A stretch of DNA of 64,000 nucleotides, from contig OZ023214.1 of assembly GCA_963995525.1 (NCBI GenBank), forward strand, positions 40,149,304-40,213,303. The letters run 5' to 3'. The DNA is from Escarpia spicata (lineage: Eukaryota > Annelida > Polychaeta > Sabellida > Siboglinidae). Under the pieces are notes generated by a model. The model did not search any database. It was given only the letters and a program-made list of their open reading frames with translations, and was not told the DNA's origin. Positions 39,040-50,170 of the stretch are shown here, in pieces (the first letter of the stretch is position 1; every line of letters begins with the position of its first letter). The position numbers were made by a program, and so were the translations under genes.

Positions 39040-39277
39040 CTCAAACAGGCCGAGATCACTGGCTATACAGGCCGAGTTCATTGCTGCACAGGCCGAATTC
39101 ACTGCTGCCCAGGCCGAATTCACTGGCCGACTTCATGCCGCTATCGTTTCTGGTCAACAATATACATCCGAACAGGCCGAGATCACTCCTCATACAGGCC
39201 GAGGTCACAGTCCGAGTTCACCGAAACAGGCCGAGATCACTCGGAAACAGGCCGAGATCGCGAAAGGCCGAGATCAC
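39040..39277. repeat. array of CAGGCCGAG-type 15-mers
   Basis: The motif CAGGCCGAGATCACT (variants GAGTTCACT and GAATTCACT) occurs about ten times at irregular spacing of 15-45 bp, all on the same strand. An outlying copy (CAGGCCGAGATCTCT) lies near 38870. Arg/Pro/Ser-type frames across it look artificial. Confidence 0.85.
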
Positions 39278-39761
39278 TGGGTACCACGAAAACACATACC
39301 CGTATCAGGCAAACCATAGTAAATTTCCTGTAGTCAAACTCAAAGACGAAGCGAGTACATTTCCTAGTATAGTCAAACTCAAAGACGTAGCGTGATTATC
39401 ACAAACACATATTATCGCCCCACATGCCTTTCAACAAGATCAGCTTTTCTTCCGGACAGTCTACCATTTCTGCGTTTAGATTCTCCCTTCATTTGAGGAA
39501 TTGTCATCTCTCAAAAACCCTTGTTTGCCATGATATTGCAGACACAGATATAGTAAAATGGAACGTTGAACACAGTGGCTATTAGATGCGTTGACAGCTG
39601 TACATCGTAATCAACAAATGAACCTGTTATCCCTGGCGCCCCCTGGTGGGTAGCGTCCTAATCTCTGCTTGTAAACCTACCGGATACCAATAATTAATCC
39701 AAGAGGTGGCAGCACTTGTATGCTGCCCAAAAACATTGAGATGATGTTCGATTGAACAGAT

Positions 39762-39995
39762 CTACAAGGCGTAAAATGTAAAACATTTTGAGCATGCAGT
39801 CCTAACTAAAGACTCGATATGCATTTTTTGAAGAATCTCTGCATTGGTTGTTCTTGTTATCCATGGCACTCTTAGGACTTTTCTGTAACATTTCATCTCA
39901 AACGCTTGTATTCTTCTATTGTCTTCTTTGTTCAGTGTCCACGTTTCGTTCCCGTATTCTGTGTTGGAATATAAATGGAAAATGTTCCCAATTAA
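39762..39995 (-). mobile_element. RTE-like LINE C-terminal fragment
   Basis: The minus strand encodes ETWTLNKEDNRRIQAFEMKC then YRKVLRVPWITRTTNAEIL. This is the hallmark end of RTE-type ORF2 (the W-T-L-x-K, R-R-I-x-A-F-E-M-x-C, R-x-x-W block). It is a short isolated piece related to, but not continuous with, the element in the formin intron. Confidence 0.8.
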
Positions 39996-40009
39996 AATTT
40001 TGGTAAACA

Positions 40010-42072
40010 AATTAAAATGTGTTCAAATACCCAAAATTCCTCATGTTCTTGACAGAGCTTACAAATATGGCAGTTCAATGCATAACCAATAAAAATCATA
40101 CTAATACAACGTTTTTACAAGAGCATCAATTTTGATTTTTTTTCTACTTGGTATGGACATCATGTGCCTAATTGTATTTTGTATGTCAACCATGCCATAC
40201 TATAGGGTCCACATTGTATTACAATAATTATATGTATATATTTTCTCAGGAATTACACCAATTACACATGCTATTGCATCATATATTATTGCAGCAGTAT
40301 GGTTACATTGAAAGAAACGTGTTGTTTATGATGAGTCATAAAAATTTTATTGGACAAACGCAACAAAAATAATCCACACAGCACTAAATACAAACATCTA
40401 CTATGCAATTTCCTTGAGTAATAAGCTGGTATTTGACTCATATTGCTATTTGACCAATTGTAACCTGTTTGTCCTCGAAAAACGCTAATTAACGGTAACA
40501 TATTTCGTGACGGACATCATGTAGAACACACAAATAAATTTACGCAATATGTTCTGATACTGGGATGCCCAGAAAGATGTTACAATAATTATGCATCTGG
40601 CTAATCGTTTCTGCACTGAGAAGAGAAGACAGAATATATGATCAAAACGTTTACAGCAGCATCATTGGAACACAGAATATGAACGAATTAGCTGACGAAC
40701 ATAATTGGTTAAGCCATTTCCACGGTATTTTATCCTAATAAGCAGTCAGTGTCACGTACAAATTGAATTGATGTGTATTCGTTGATCAGCTGTACTATAT
40801 TAATATAAAAGGTAACATTTGGATATGTCACACTTTTGTTTGCGACCGAAATATCGGAAACATCTTTTCCGCACCGACACGTTTCCCCAAGTATCGTTTA
40901 TCTTCATGCAGTGTCGCCATATAGACTCCAATCAATTCCACAATAGATCACTACTTCTTGTTGCTGGAATACCGAATCTCTATCTCGATGGTATTCATTG
41001 ATATATGTATTTTTTCCGGTAATTTTTTTTATCTTGCAGTCCAGTACGGATAACAAACACATCAAACATGAAGTAGTATTCTTAAAATCATAGTAATTGG
41101 TTGACATGAGTTTATCTACACAATAATATTGCTAATCATACCATAGGGAAAGGAAAACATGTTGTTTCACATTTCCTATATGTAGGCAGCAATTGGGCTG
41201 AACTGATCATGTCGATACTTTATGATGCTGGAAAACTTGTGCAATGATAATATACACTCACTAAATATGAAGACTTGTGTAAATATGCACATGGAAGTGA
41301 TCACAACAGCTTTCGTGATGGACATGCCGGTTAATTGTGCATGTGACAGACATTATGCAATGCTTGCATATACAGTACAACTAAACACAAACTCATGGAA
41401 TCAACATCAAACCACATTGCATGTGAGACATTAGGGATACACTAATATATACAGGTAGTAAAGTTAATTGTGAGTTTAGTATGGCTAAGCTGAGGGAAAT
41501 CTGAACATGATGTTAACCAATTAGTTGTTTGCAGTGTGTCAGTGAGTGAGATTATGCGACATTTTAAGAGTGTATTAAGTGACTGCTAATAGTACGGTAT
41601 GTTACCTTGCCGGTTATCTAAAAACCGCATTATGGACATCATGCAAAATGTGCTATTTTTTCAGGCTGTAATTTTTTTCTCATTTATTTCAAACTATGGT
41701 TTTTGACACCTATTTATCTCATCTTTGAACCAGAAAGACAAATGGCGGTGAGGATCTAAATTCAAACGACTTCAAGTGACATTATACCAAACGTGAAAAC
41801 ACACAAAAGACAAGTGACACTTGGGTGGGCCCTCCAGTTTGACCAATCATATCTTTGGAACTAGCTGATGTAGAATAGAATAATATTGAAAATATGTCTG
41901 TGTTTCTGAGGATATTTGTAGTACAGTTAGACTGAAATTAGAAATATACAATAATATGTCTTAAAGTAATGACCATGAGACAAGAGGAAGGTGGTGAATT
42001 TGAAATGGGAACATTTTCGGTGGCCTGACTCCAATACTTTGTGTGAGTTATTTGTCTAACCATGTTGTTCAG
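40010..42072. other. AT-rich DNA, no gene seen
   Basis: No supported exon, repeat array or transposon motif was recognised on either strand. Confidence 0.45.
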
Positions 42073-42205
42073 TTGTGCAGTTTATGGAAAAGATGTCCCA
42101 GTGTCATATGTGACAGGTTCAAATCCTTCCTGTGTTCAGTATCCAAACACAACAGGTTGTGCACATACACTGATTCCATTCAACAACTTCAGCCGCATTT
42201 TATAA
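42073..42205 (+). CDS. weak candidate terminal exon, cysteine-containing
   Basis: After acceptor ttgttcag, one base completes a codon. The frame then reads CAVYGKDVPVSYVTGSNPSC, a short VQYPNTTGCAHTLIP stretch and a TAA at 42203-42205. It has four cysteines and an NTT glycosylation site. Another frame is open over the same bases, so chance is possible. No partner exon was linked. Confidence 0.2.
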
Positions 42206-42599
42206 CATCACCGAATTGCATGGGTATTTTATTTCCACCTATACAGAAACTGTTGACGAAATTAGCATGACACTTTTAAACAATTATATATATAAAATAT
42301 TCATATGGTCTTGCATAACCCAGTTCACAAGAGATAAAGTGATATACATACGTATTTACGATATGCTGTTCTTTTCTACACGGTCTTTCAACAACCTGTG
42401 AAAACCTGTACTGTATTGAGTAGTGAACCACTCTCATCCAGAGGACGCCACGGTGTGTTCATTCAGGAACCAGTGGGTCCAATGATACAGTGTATACACT
42501 GCCTACACTGTCTGCTCGGCGTCTCTCACACGCCTGACTGGGAAGCAACTCCGGCCGCTTGGAGCAAGATCCAGTGGGTTAGAGATAGAGACCACCACC

Positions 42600-42705
42600 C
42601 CTAGCACAGACACCAGATAGAAAGGCCCAGTGGCTTTTAGTGTCTCTTCCGAAAGACATACAGGCAATGTGAGATGAACCCCGCTCCCCACTGTGAACAC
42701 ATTTC
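42600..42705 (-). mobile_element. SINE family 3 fragment
   Basis: It shares about 50 bp with 46660-46730. The minus strand reads TGTCTTTCGGAAGAGACACT, then a variable C/G part and a CTATMTGGTGTCT block. Conserved bodies of this TTTCGGAAGAGAC kind occur in several invertebrate SINEs. Confidence 0.5.
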
Positions 42706-43159
42706 AAAAGATTAAAAAATGTAAGGGAAGGTTGGCCCCACGATAATAGGGAAGCTTTGAGCCACTCCTGTAACGTTGTTAATACTCAACCGATGTTTAT
42801 TTTGTTGAGTTCTCTAGAAGCAGGCTTTGATACTTACAACTCCACGGCCATTTGTTTCATTACGGACAACTGACGGTGCGCAAAATTACAATTGCACGCC
42901 TTTTAACCGATAACATATTTACTAGAGCTATATATACACACTGTGTATATATATTTCGTTTTTAGTTGTTTTCTTTATATAACTACCGTTAGTAATGCAA
43001 TGTTGTTGGCAAGGCAATGGCGTATTAACAGCAAGGGATTTGTGTTCTGTCAATACCTGAAATATATATTGGCAGGTATTATTCGATCTAATTTTCGATA
43101 ACACTCGTTTAGCATGTATTAGTTAAACTGTTCCTGTAAACACAGAACGCGCCAACACC

Positions 43160-44009
43160 TTGTATGAATATATAAATGACAATAAACATGTGGTCTGTGG
43201 AGTACCTTACACTATCGAGAACAACGATGATGTTATTCTCATCAGTATCAGTACTGTTGGCATCGGCGCGAGGGTTTTCCATCAGGGCAGGAGTCTACTT
43301 TTCATATATTACAAGCATGTCAGCCTAGCCCCCTCAGTGGGCAACAAATCAATATAATCGGTTATTACCAGTGTTCGAAATATACGCCAGCCGGTCGTCA
43401 CTGACTACCTACTTTGCCGTCGGGTCAGTAACTTGAGTTACTGGTTCGTGTGACTGCCTACTTTTCCGGGGACAATACACCGTTTTACAGCAGTATACAT
43501 CAGCTTATCGTCAAAACTAGCCACCAGAAGTCGCTGTTTGCAACAAAAAACTGTTAATAAAAATGCGTTTTTACGCTCAGTATAGCCCAATTTCCTTTGT
43601 CGTTGGACGGACGCTCACGAAACGCGCACGTTATAGTAATTTTTATAGTTGAATAAGCTCCTGAAACGAACGTACGGTAACTTACTCACTATCCAAATAG
43701 ACTATGCACTTCGTATTTATTGGAAAACGCCGACAATGCCAAAATCTGCCGGGGAAACTGTTATAAAAATGCGGAAAACTCTGACAAGCGTCATCGACAT
43801 TTCCGTGAGACCTGGCTGCAGAATCCACGAATGGAACACTCCACATAAGAAGTCACGAAGACCACACATGACCAGGACCCAGAAGAAGGTAGCTCCATGG
43901 GCGCGGTAACAGGGGCAGGGGGAATTTATCCAGGGGGGCAGACATATGGCTCTTTTTTGTGGCGAGCGTCAATGGCGGGTGGAAATGTATTAATAATTAT
44001 GTATTTTTG
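43160..44009. other. no certain gene
   Basis: Two plus-strand open frames (43160-43357 and 43649-43909) have no splice sites or family resemblance that I can defend. The second is basic (KMRKTLTSVIDISVRPG) and could be transposon debris. Confidence 0.3.
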
Positions 44010-44049
44010 TCGACTGTGAAAGGTGTGTGCAAATGGAGGGCAGATATAT

Positions 44050-44345
44050 GGTTTTATGCCCCCCCCCCCTCCCAATAATAGGCGGCGCGGCGGCGAAATA
44101 TTGTCCACTCCCTTCGGATGTCAGCATTTCAGCCGAGACAGCAGAGAGAAGCTGGATAAGGCAAATTGACAGAAGCGGCGCGACGGAAATTGTTTTAACA
44201 GCACTGTCCCCCCCCCCCCCCCCCCCCCCCCGTATTCGGCCGAGACAGCGGAGAAGCTGAAGTTACAGCGGCGCGGCGACGAATTTTTTTTAGTGGTGCT
44301 GAAACTCTGGTAGCCCCCTATATGAATTTCGTTCCCGCGGCACTG
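44050..44345. repeat. C-homopolymer runs and internal duplication
   Basis: C runs occur at about 44059 and 44208-44231. The phrase GCCGAGACAGC-GAGAAGCTG and CAGCGGCGCGGCGACGAA occurs twice (44130-44190 and 44238-44285). The right end (AGTGGTGCTGAAACTCTGGTAGCCCCCTATATGAATTTC, in parts) reappears inverted at 47728-47790, so this is a dispersed transposon end. Confidence 0.6.
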
Positions 44346-44540
44346 TATGGATCTTTGGGTTCTGGTGGAAACACTTGGTGAAAACCAAGAAGAAGAAGAC
44401 GTGGACCAGTTGGAAGCCACTCCTGCTGGCCCAAGTGATGGAGTTAAAACATCCGATCGTGCTGCTGACAGCAACGGTGACATGTATGACATCAGTTATG
44501 GCCCACTCTTGCAGTGGTGATTTCTCTGCTGTTGCTGCAG

Positions 44541-44666
44541 GCCATGAATGTGATTCTTAAGGCTCTTTGCTCACAGATGGCTAATGAATGGTCGATTGCC
44601 AGTTTGTGCCACATGTTTCAATTGAATCGAATTGAGGAACATTTTCCAAATCTCTGTTGTTCATAA
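44541..44666 (+). CDS. candidate terminal exon of unknown (possibly transposon) protein
   Basis: A clear acceptor (pyrimidine tract, tgctgcag) precedes 42 codons beginning AMNVILKALCSQMANEWSIA, then SLCHMFQLNRIEEHFPNLCC, with TAA at 44664-44666. The composition is convincingly protein-like. Just upstream, 44345-44515 is open in another frame with an acidic stretch (ENQEEEDVDQLEATPAGPSD). I cannot name the family. Confidence 0.35.
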   Translation, partial: AMNVILKALCSQMANEWSIASLCHMFQLNRIEEHFPNLCCS

Positions 44667-44799
44667 TTATTTTAGCGAATGTATAGAAATAAGGTTAATT
44701 ATCAGTATGGTAATATATCAAATCAGTTTATAGGCGTATAAAGCTGCAGCATAACCCCTATCTGACATATGTATTGAATCATTATCACTAGACCATGAG

Positions 44800-45112
44800 C
44801 GAAACCCAGACCGGGAAGGCATGGTATTTGGTGTAAAAACCTGGTTCTCAACATTGGGGACTGTGCATCCTTCGTGACTCAGAGATCACGTTAATGTCGG
44901 TCTCGTCTCAATTTGGGTCGTAAAATAACCACTGAGGGCGACAAGCACCCTGGCAGTGACCACCTTCAATGCAAGCATATTTAGGTCGGTTTGGCAATAA
45001 TGTTCTGAAAACCGCTTACTAATTGAATGAGACCTCATAAGACCATTACATTGTAACCACAATAATGCAGACTAGTCAGTTAATAGAAAGTCGCCGAGCG
45101 ACGGAAATAACT
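44800..45112 (+). mobile_element. SINE family 2, copy 2
   Basis: Colinear with the copy at 18397-18740: GACTCAGAGATCACG, TTAATGTCGGTCTCG, GACAAGCACCCTGG, CATAAGACCATTACATTG and ACTAGTCAGTTAA. The tRNA-like head is poorly preserved here. A 30-bp insertion (CAGTGACCACCTTCAATGC) distinguishes it. Confidence 0.65.
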
Positions 45113-46229
45113 AAAACTGTGTACTTTTTATTTAAGGCCTATAATTGTTTAGCAGGCCGGTTGCGCTCGCGCATTGTGTCAATGCTAAAATGCGGACCAG
45201 TGGCTTTCCAGCCTGACCAGTAACTCTTTCAAGTTTCTGGTCCGGATGACAAGCACCTTTCTGAGGTAAACGTCGTCGAACACTGGTTATTACCATCACA
45301 GCATGTTGATCATCTACTTGTTTACATTGGAGCAATGTGTGAGGTGATCATCACTGAATTCTCTCAGGCATGAGAAAAATCCTCTAGGAAAGCAGAAACT
45401 ATTGTAAACATGTACATAAATCACTCTAAATAACGATCGTTTTTAAATATAATGTGACCAATTGAAATGGTAGATTATAGAGGCCAACGATCTAAAGACG
45501 CGAGTGGACATATAACGTTGCGAGTTAGGAGATGAACTTAAATGATGCCAAGTTAACGTATTTATAATATCGTATTATATAAATACCCGGCTTTACCACG
45601 GGTTAAATTTATGTTATTGTACTATCACTAAATTCCACTGACCGATTAATTTCACGTAAGTGACTAATAGAAAATGTATGGATAGCATACCACTTTCACC
45701 AGTATTATTGTTGATTGTTCGCGGTGTCAACGGGGGGAGAGTGTTTGATATTGTTTTGAATCAACAATAAATTGCAGCTCACGCGTTTCTATTCGGATGA
45801 CGAGAGCAGATGCTGTTGCAGGTTTGCTGAGAGCCTATGTACCTGCACTACCCTTGATTTTCACCAAAACCAACAAAAAAATTATTAAAAAAAATTCCAC
45901 TCAATTATAAATATATGAATCTAGCTAATAAGCATAATTGAGGAAAATTTACGTATTCTCTCCAATATAACGTGATTATAATCTGAATTACCATATAAAT
46001 ATCCTTTTGTGATGAGCATTGACCGTATACGTAACGTAACACAAATTCATTTTTATCAATTGCGCATAATAATTGTAATGAACCCTTCCGTATAAGGCCA
46101 ACACATGAACATACGTGAATCTCTAGAGCCCGCGAAGGTAAGTTCTTATATATCGCAATACCCAGTCCTTTGGACTGCTCAAAGTGAGTTATCTTTTACT
46201 CTCTGACAGTCTTGTTTAATCGAACACCA
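45113..46229. other. no gene seen
   Basis: AT-rich intergenic DNA with no recognised exon or repeat structure. Confidence 0.45.
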
Positions 46230-46460
46230 TCGAGTCTTCTCTGGAAACATTCAGCCACTCTGCAGTTAATGCGCGAAGTATCCGTACACAAATATCCATT
46301 ACTGTTTAAACCCAGGTAGTCAGTCGTACAGCTGAGTGAACTGGAGCAACGTCGAGTGAACTAGCTTGCCCAATTTTCGAAACGGCAACACAGGATTCGA
46401 ACCCGGGTTCTCTCGATTGAGAGTCCGATGCTCTTGTCACTGCGCCACAGCACCCCTGTA
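46230..46460 (-). mobile_element. tRNA-headed SINE, family 1, copy 1
   Basis: The minus strand begins GGGGTGCTGTGGCGCAGTGA, an A-box match, and continues to GGTTCGAATCC, a perfect B box. It then has a body shared with copies at 47335-47550 and 60945-61165 (ATTCAGCCACTCTGCAGT and ACACAAATATCC in plus sense). It folds roughly as a tRNA but continues into the body, so it is a SINE rather than a tRNA gene. Confidence 0.75.
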
Positions 46461-46599
46461 CTGACCGATGTTTGTCCGACATAGCACCACGAACTAACGT
46501 GTATTGGTGACAGGATCATAGTAATAAAACTGGAGTGATGCTCCCAGACGGGCAATACGCTGGAGCAAGCACTTCCAAACATTAATCAAATAAAATGAG

Positions 46600-46870
46600 A
46601 CCACCGCTTAGTGAGTCTACGACAGGTTTTTTCCATTTCCCTGTGTGGGATCTTTCACTTCCCGTGGCATAGACACCATATAGAAGGAACCGACGGCTTA
46701 GTGTCTCTTCCGAAAGACACAATCAACCTAGGGTGAACGAAATTGCCCACGTTTCGACACAGCGTCCGAACCAGTACCGAACCACAGCCCGACGGCACTA
46801 GGTCGGGTTCGAAATCCGGTTCCTTCAAACGACAGTCCAGCACTCTAACCGCTCGACCACTGTGCCCAAC
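46600..46870 (-). mobile_element. tRNA-headed SINE, family 3
   Basis: The minus strand starts GGGCACAGTGGTCGAGCGGT, then TTAGAGTGCTGGACT, with a B-box-like GATTTCGAACCC and a closing GTGCC that pairs with the start. This is a Ser/Leu-tRNA-like head. The body contains the TTTCGGAAGAGACAC block shared with 42600-42705. Confidence 0.7.
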
Positions 46871-47334
46871 GTCTAATATATTGTTACGCTCTGTGTCGGC
46901 ATTCGACGGCCTGGAATAGCAAGAAGCAGTAATGAATGTGTTCTATTATGCTAAGGAGTGGTCATAAATATGCTTACAACGACAGGAAGTCGTCGCTCAC
47001 GCTAATTGGTTAATGCAATGAAGACGAGGTGAATCGGGCACAACCATCTGGAAACGAAACTGACAAACTGTCCAAAACATTTAGTACACATTTCAGCGTT
47101 TGTTATCGTTTTGCTGTGGCTGTCAACTCAATGTTATTCATTTGATTATGTACACTAAAATGCTATTGACAATACGGGTTTAATACATAAGGACATCGAG
47201 AAAGTAAAGAAGGCGTAGCAACGATCTAGATACGTGTGTTCTTCGTCTGTATCTTCTTCTATATAGTCCTCATGACTCTTCAGCGTGCTTTACACTCCAC
47301 CCTTGGCAGATATATATATATTCGAACATTATCA
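46871..47334. other. no gene seen
   Basis: Unremarkable AT-rich sequence with a short (TA)n at about 47311. Confidence 0.45.
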
Positions 47335-47550
47335 TCAAATCTCTGAGAAGCATTCGGTCACGCTGCAATCAGTGCGCAAAGGAATATTCATACACAAATA
47401 TTCATCGGTACCCATTCGTACTGCTGAGTTAAATGGAGGAACGCGGAGTGAATGAACTTGCGAGAGTGTTGAGACGGCAGCGAGAGAAACGATCTAGAGA
47501 TAGAATAGCTTGAGTATGAAGCTCTAAACACTACGCCACCGCGCTCTACA
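47335..47550 (-). mobile_element. SINE family 1, copy 2
   Basis: It shares the body of the copy at 46230 (CATTCGGTCACGCTGCAAT and ACACAAATATTCAT in plus sense) and ends with a degraded tRNA-like head (CACTACGCCACCGCGCTCTA in plus sense). The B box has drifted. Confidence 0.65.
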
Positions 47551-47727
47551 ACAACAACAGTTTGAGTTCGAAGTGTATAGAAGGATCTGGTGAGCCACAA
47601 GTCAATCAATTTGTTGTCGCCGACAATGAATGAAGCACGCAATGAGTGAAAATCTATTAAATTTTAGAGTCACTCCATCACAAAAGCTTTCAAAAGTAGG
47701 CCTGCATGTTCCGAGGCATACGCAGGA

Positions 47728-47800
47728 TTTCAAATTCATATTGAGGGGGGCTACCGGAGCTTCAGCACCACTGAAAAATTTTCGCCTTGTATACATTTTC
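47728..47800. repeat. dispersed repeat end shared with 44290-44340 (inverted)
   Basis: AAATTCATATTGAGGGGGGC, TACCGGAGCTTCAGCACCAC and TGAAAAATTTTCG match the reverse complement of the block near 44290-44340. This is probably the end of an unclassified transposon. Confidence 0.5.
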
Positions 47801-47929
47801 AGGGGTTCCAGCCAACCAAAAACCCCTGGGTATACCCCCTGCTGTACGTTACCGTATAGATCATACAATAGTGGGGAATTTTCGGGGGGTTTCCGGGAAA
47901 CCAAAAAAACCATGGGTACGCCCTGATGT

Positions 47930-48115
47930 TCATCTGGGGGCAGGTGATGAACAATGGTAGACATCCGGGGGCAGGTGATGAACTATGGTAGACATCCAGT
48001 AGCATGTGGTGAACTATGATAGAGCTCCGAGGTGGGTGATGTATTATTGTAGATATCCGGGGACAGGTGATGTACTTTGGAAAACATCCGTGGTGGGTGA
48101 TGTACTATGTAATAT
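47930..48115. repeat. minisatellite, same unit as 50171-51560 but inverted
   Basis: About six degenerate 29-31 bp units of the form GGGGGCAGGTGATGAACTAT then GGTAGACATCC. These are the reverse complement of the array beginning at 50171. Confidence 0.8.
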
Positions 48116-48429
48116 GGCTGGTGGTGTGATCCCACGAAAACAAAATGATCAGTTGAACAAGTGTGTTGCTGCTGTGTTGTTTTTAGTTATCGCGAGAGTT
48201 CTCGATAGTGTATTTCAGGGTCCATTATTCACAGCCATCTGTTGACCAGTGGAGTAGCCTCAATGTAATGTATAGAACACGTCCAAACATTATTGAACTC
48301 TCATTGTCGTTATTAAGTGGGACCTAAGTCCACAACGATACATTGACACCTTTCATGCGTGCCACCTGACGGCCTTCATTCAGATTCACCCCGAGGGCGA
48401 AACTTTCCAACAAGACCAACGCTAATCCC

Positions 48430-48635
48430 CATGTCAGGGTCAGATACAACTCATTCACACCTTCCTCCATTCTCCCTTCCTCCCACATGTTAGGGTCAGA
48501 TACAACTCGTTCACCCCTTCCTCCAGTCTCCCTTCTTCTACACCCTTCCTCCCAACCCTGCCACATGTCAGATACAACTCGTTCACCCCTTCCTCCAGTC
48601 TCCCTTCTTCTACACCCCTCCTCCCAACCCTACCC
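48430..48635. repeat. short tandem triplication, pyrimidine-rich
   Basis: GTCAGATACAACTCGTTCAC followed by CCCTTCCTCCAGTCTCCCTT recurs three times, near 48439, 48498 and 48569. Confidence 0.85.
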
Positions 48636-48809
48636 TTCTCATCGTATTGTCACGGGCTCTCTCCCTACTCACCCTTCTTCCATTCCCCACAATCTGTCCT
48701 TGTAAAGATGACTCGACATTGCGCCAGTCACTGCCACAAATACATAGTAAATACACAATTCGCCAGATGGCAGCATTGCATTTTCAATTTCCTTATGTAC
48801 GGTGTTTCC

Positions 48810-50170
48810 GTGGTGAGGAGAGACATGGAGGTCACAGAGATTGTGGAGGAGGACGCAGTAGACAGGGCGTCATGGTGAGGAGAGACATGGAGGTGACATA
48901 TGTTGTGAAGGAGGACGCAATAGACAGGGCATCATGGTGAGGAGAGACATGGAGGTCACAGAGATTGTGGAGGAGGACGCAATAGACAGGGCGTCATGGT
49001 TAGGGAAGACTTGGAGGTCACATAGATTGTGGAGCAGGACGCAATAGACAGGGAGTCATAGTCAGGAGAGACATGGAGGTGATAGAGATTGTGGACTATG
49101 ACGCAATAGACATGGTGTCGTCTTGAGGAGAGACGTGAAGGTGACAGAGGTCGTACAGATGGACTCAATGGTCAGGGCGTTGTGGTGAGAAGAGACATGA
49201 AGGTGACGGAGGTTGTGGAGGAGGACGTCGTGGTGACGTAGACATAGAGGTGACATAATGTGTGGATGAGGACGGAATGGACAGGGCGTCGTGGTGAGGA
49301 GAGACTTGGAGGAGACATATATTGTGGAGGAGGACACAATAGACAGGACGTCGTGGTGCGGAGATACATGGTGGTGACAGATGTTATGGAGGAGGACACA
49401 ATAGACAGGACGTCGTGGTGCGGAGATACATGGTGGTGACAGATGTTATGGAGGACACAATAGGCAGGACGTCGTGGTGCGGAGATACATGGTGGTGACA
49501 GATGTTATGGAGGACACAATAGACAGGACGTCGTGGTGCGGAGATACATGGTGGTGACATATGTTATGGAGGAGGACACATTAGACAGGACGTCGTGGTG
49601 CGGAGATACATGGTGGTGACATATGTTATGGAGGAGGACACATTAGACAGGACGTCGTGGTGCGGAGATACATGGTGGTGACAGATGTTATGGAGGACAC
49701 ATTAGACAGGACGTCGTGGTGCGGAGATACATGGTGGTGACAGATGTTATGGAGGCGGACACATTAGACAGGACGTCGTGGTGCGGAGATACATGGTGGT
49801 GACAGATGTTATGGAGGAGGACACATTAGACAGGACGTCATGGTGCGGAGATACATGGTGGTGACAGATGTTATGGAGGCGGACACATTAGACAGGACGT
49901 CGTGGTGCGGAGATACATGGTGGTGACATATGTTATGGAGGAGGACACATTAGACAGGGCGTCATGGTCAGGAGAGACATGGAGGAGACATAGATTGTGG
50001 AGAATTACGCAAAAGGCAGGGTGTCGTGGTCAGGAGAGACATGAAGGTCACACAGATTGTGGAGGAGGACGCAATAGACAGGTCGTCATGGGGAGGAGAG
50101 GCACAGAGGAGACAGAGATTGTGGACGATGACGCAATAGACAGGGCGTCGTTGTGAGGAGAGACATGGTG
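48810..50170. repeat. minisatellite, about 57-63 bp unit, about 22 copies
   Basis: The unit contains GGAGAGACATGGAGGT, ACAGAGATTGTGGAGGAGGA and CGCAATAGACAGGGCGTC. The central part (49330-49930) is a homogenised variant with TGCGGAGATACATGGTGGTG and ATTAGACAGGACGTCG. Length changes are mostly 3 or 6 bp. Stops occur in every frame, so I do not regard it as coding. Confidence 0.93.

Noticed and set aside
39040..39277. CRISPR-like array of 15-mers
   Set aside because: Repeats are too short, spacers irregular, and the genome is eukaryotic.
43160..43909. Two plus-strand frames with some protein-like stretches
   Set aside because: No splice sites, no family resemblance and no conserved motif that I can defend.
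46385..46460. Functional tRNA gene on the minus strand
   Set aside because: A and B boxes are present, but acceptor-stem pairing is poor and the sequence continues into a SINE body shared with two other loci.
46790..46870. Functional Ser/Leu tRNA gene
   Set aside because: The cloverleaf is imperfect and a SINE body follows; treated as a SINE head.
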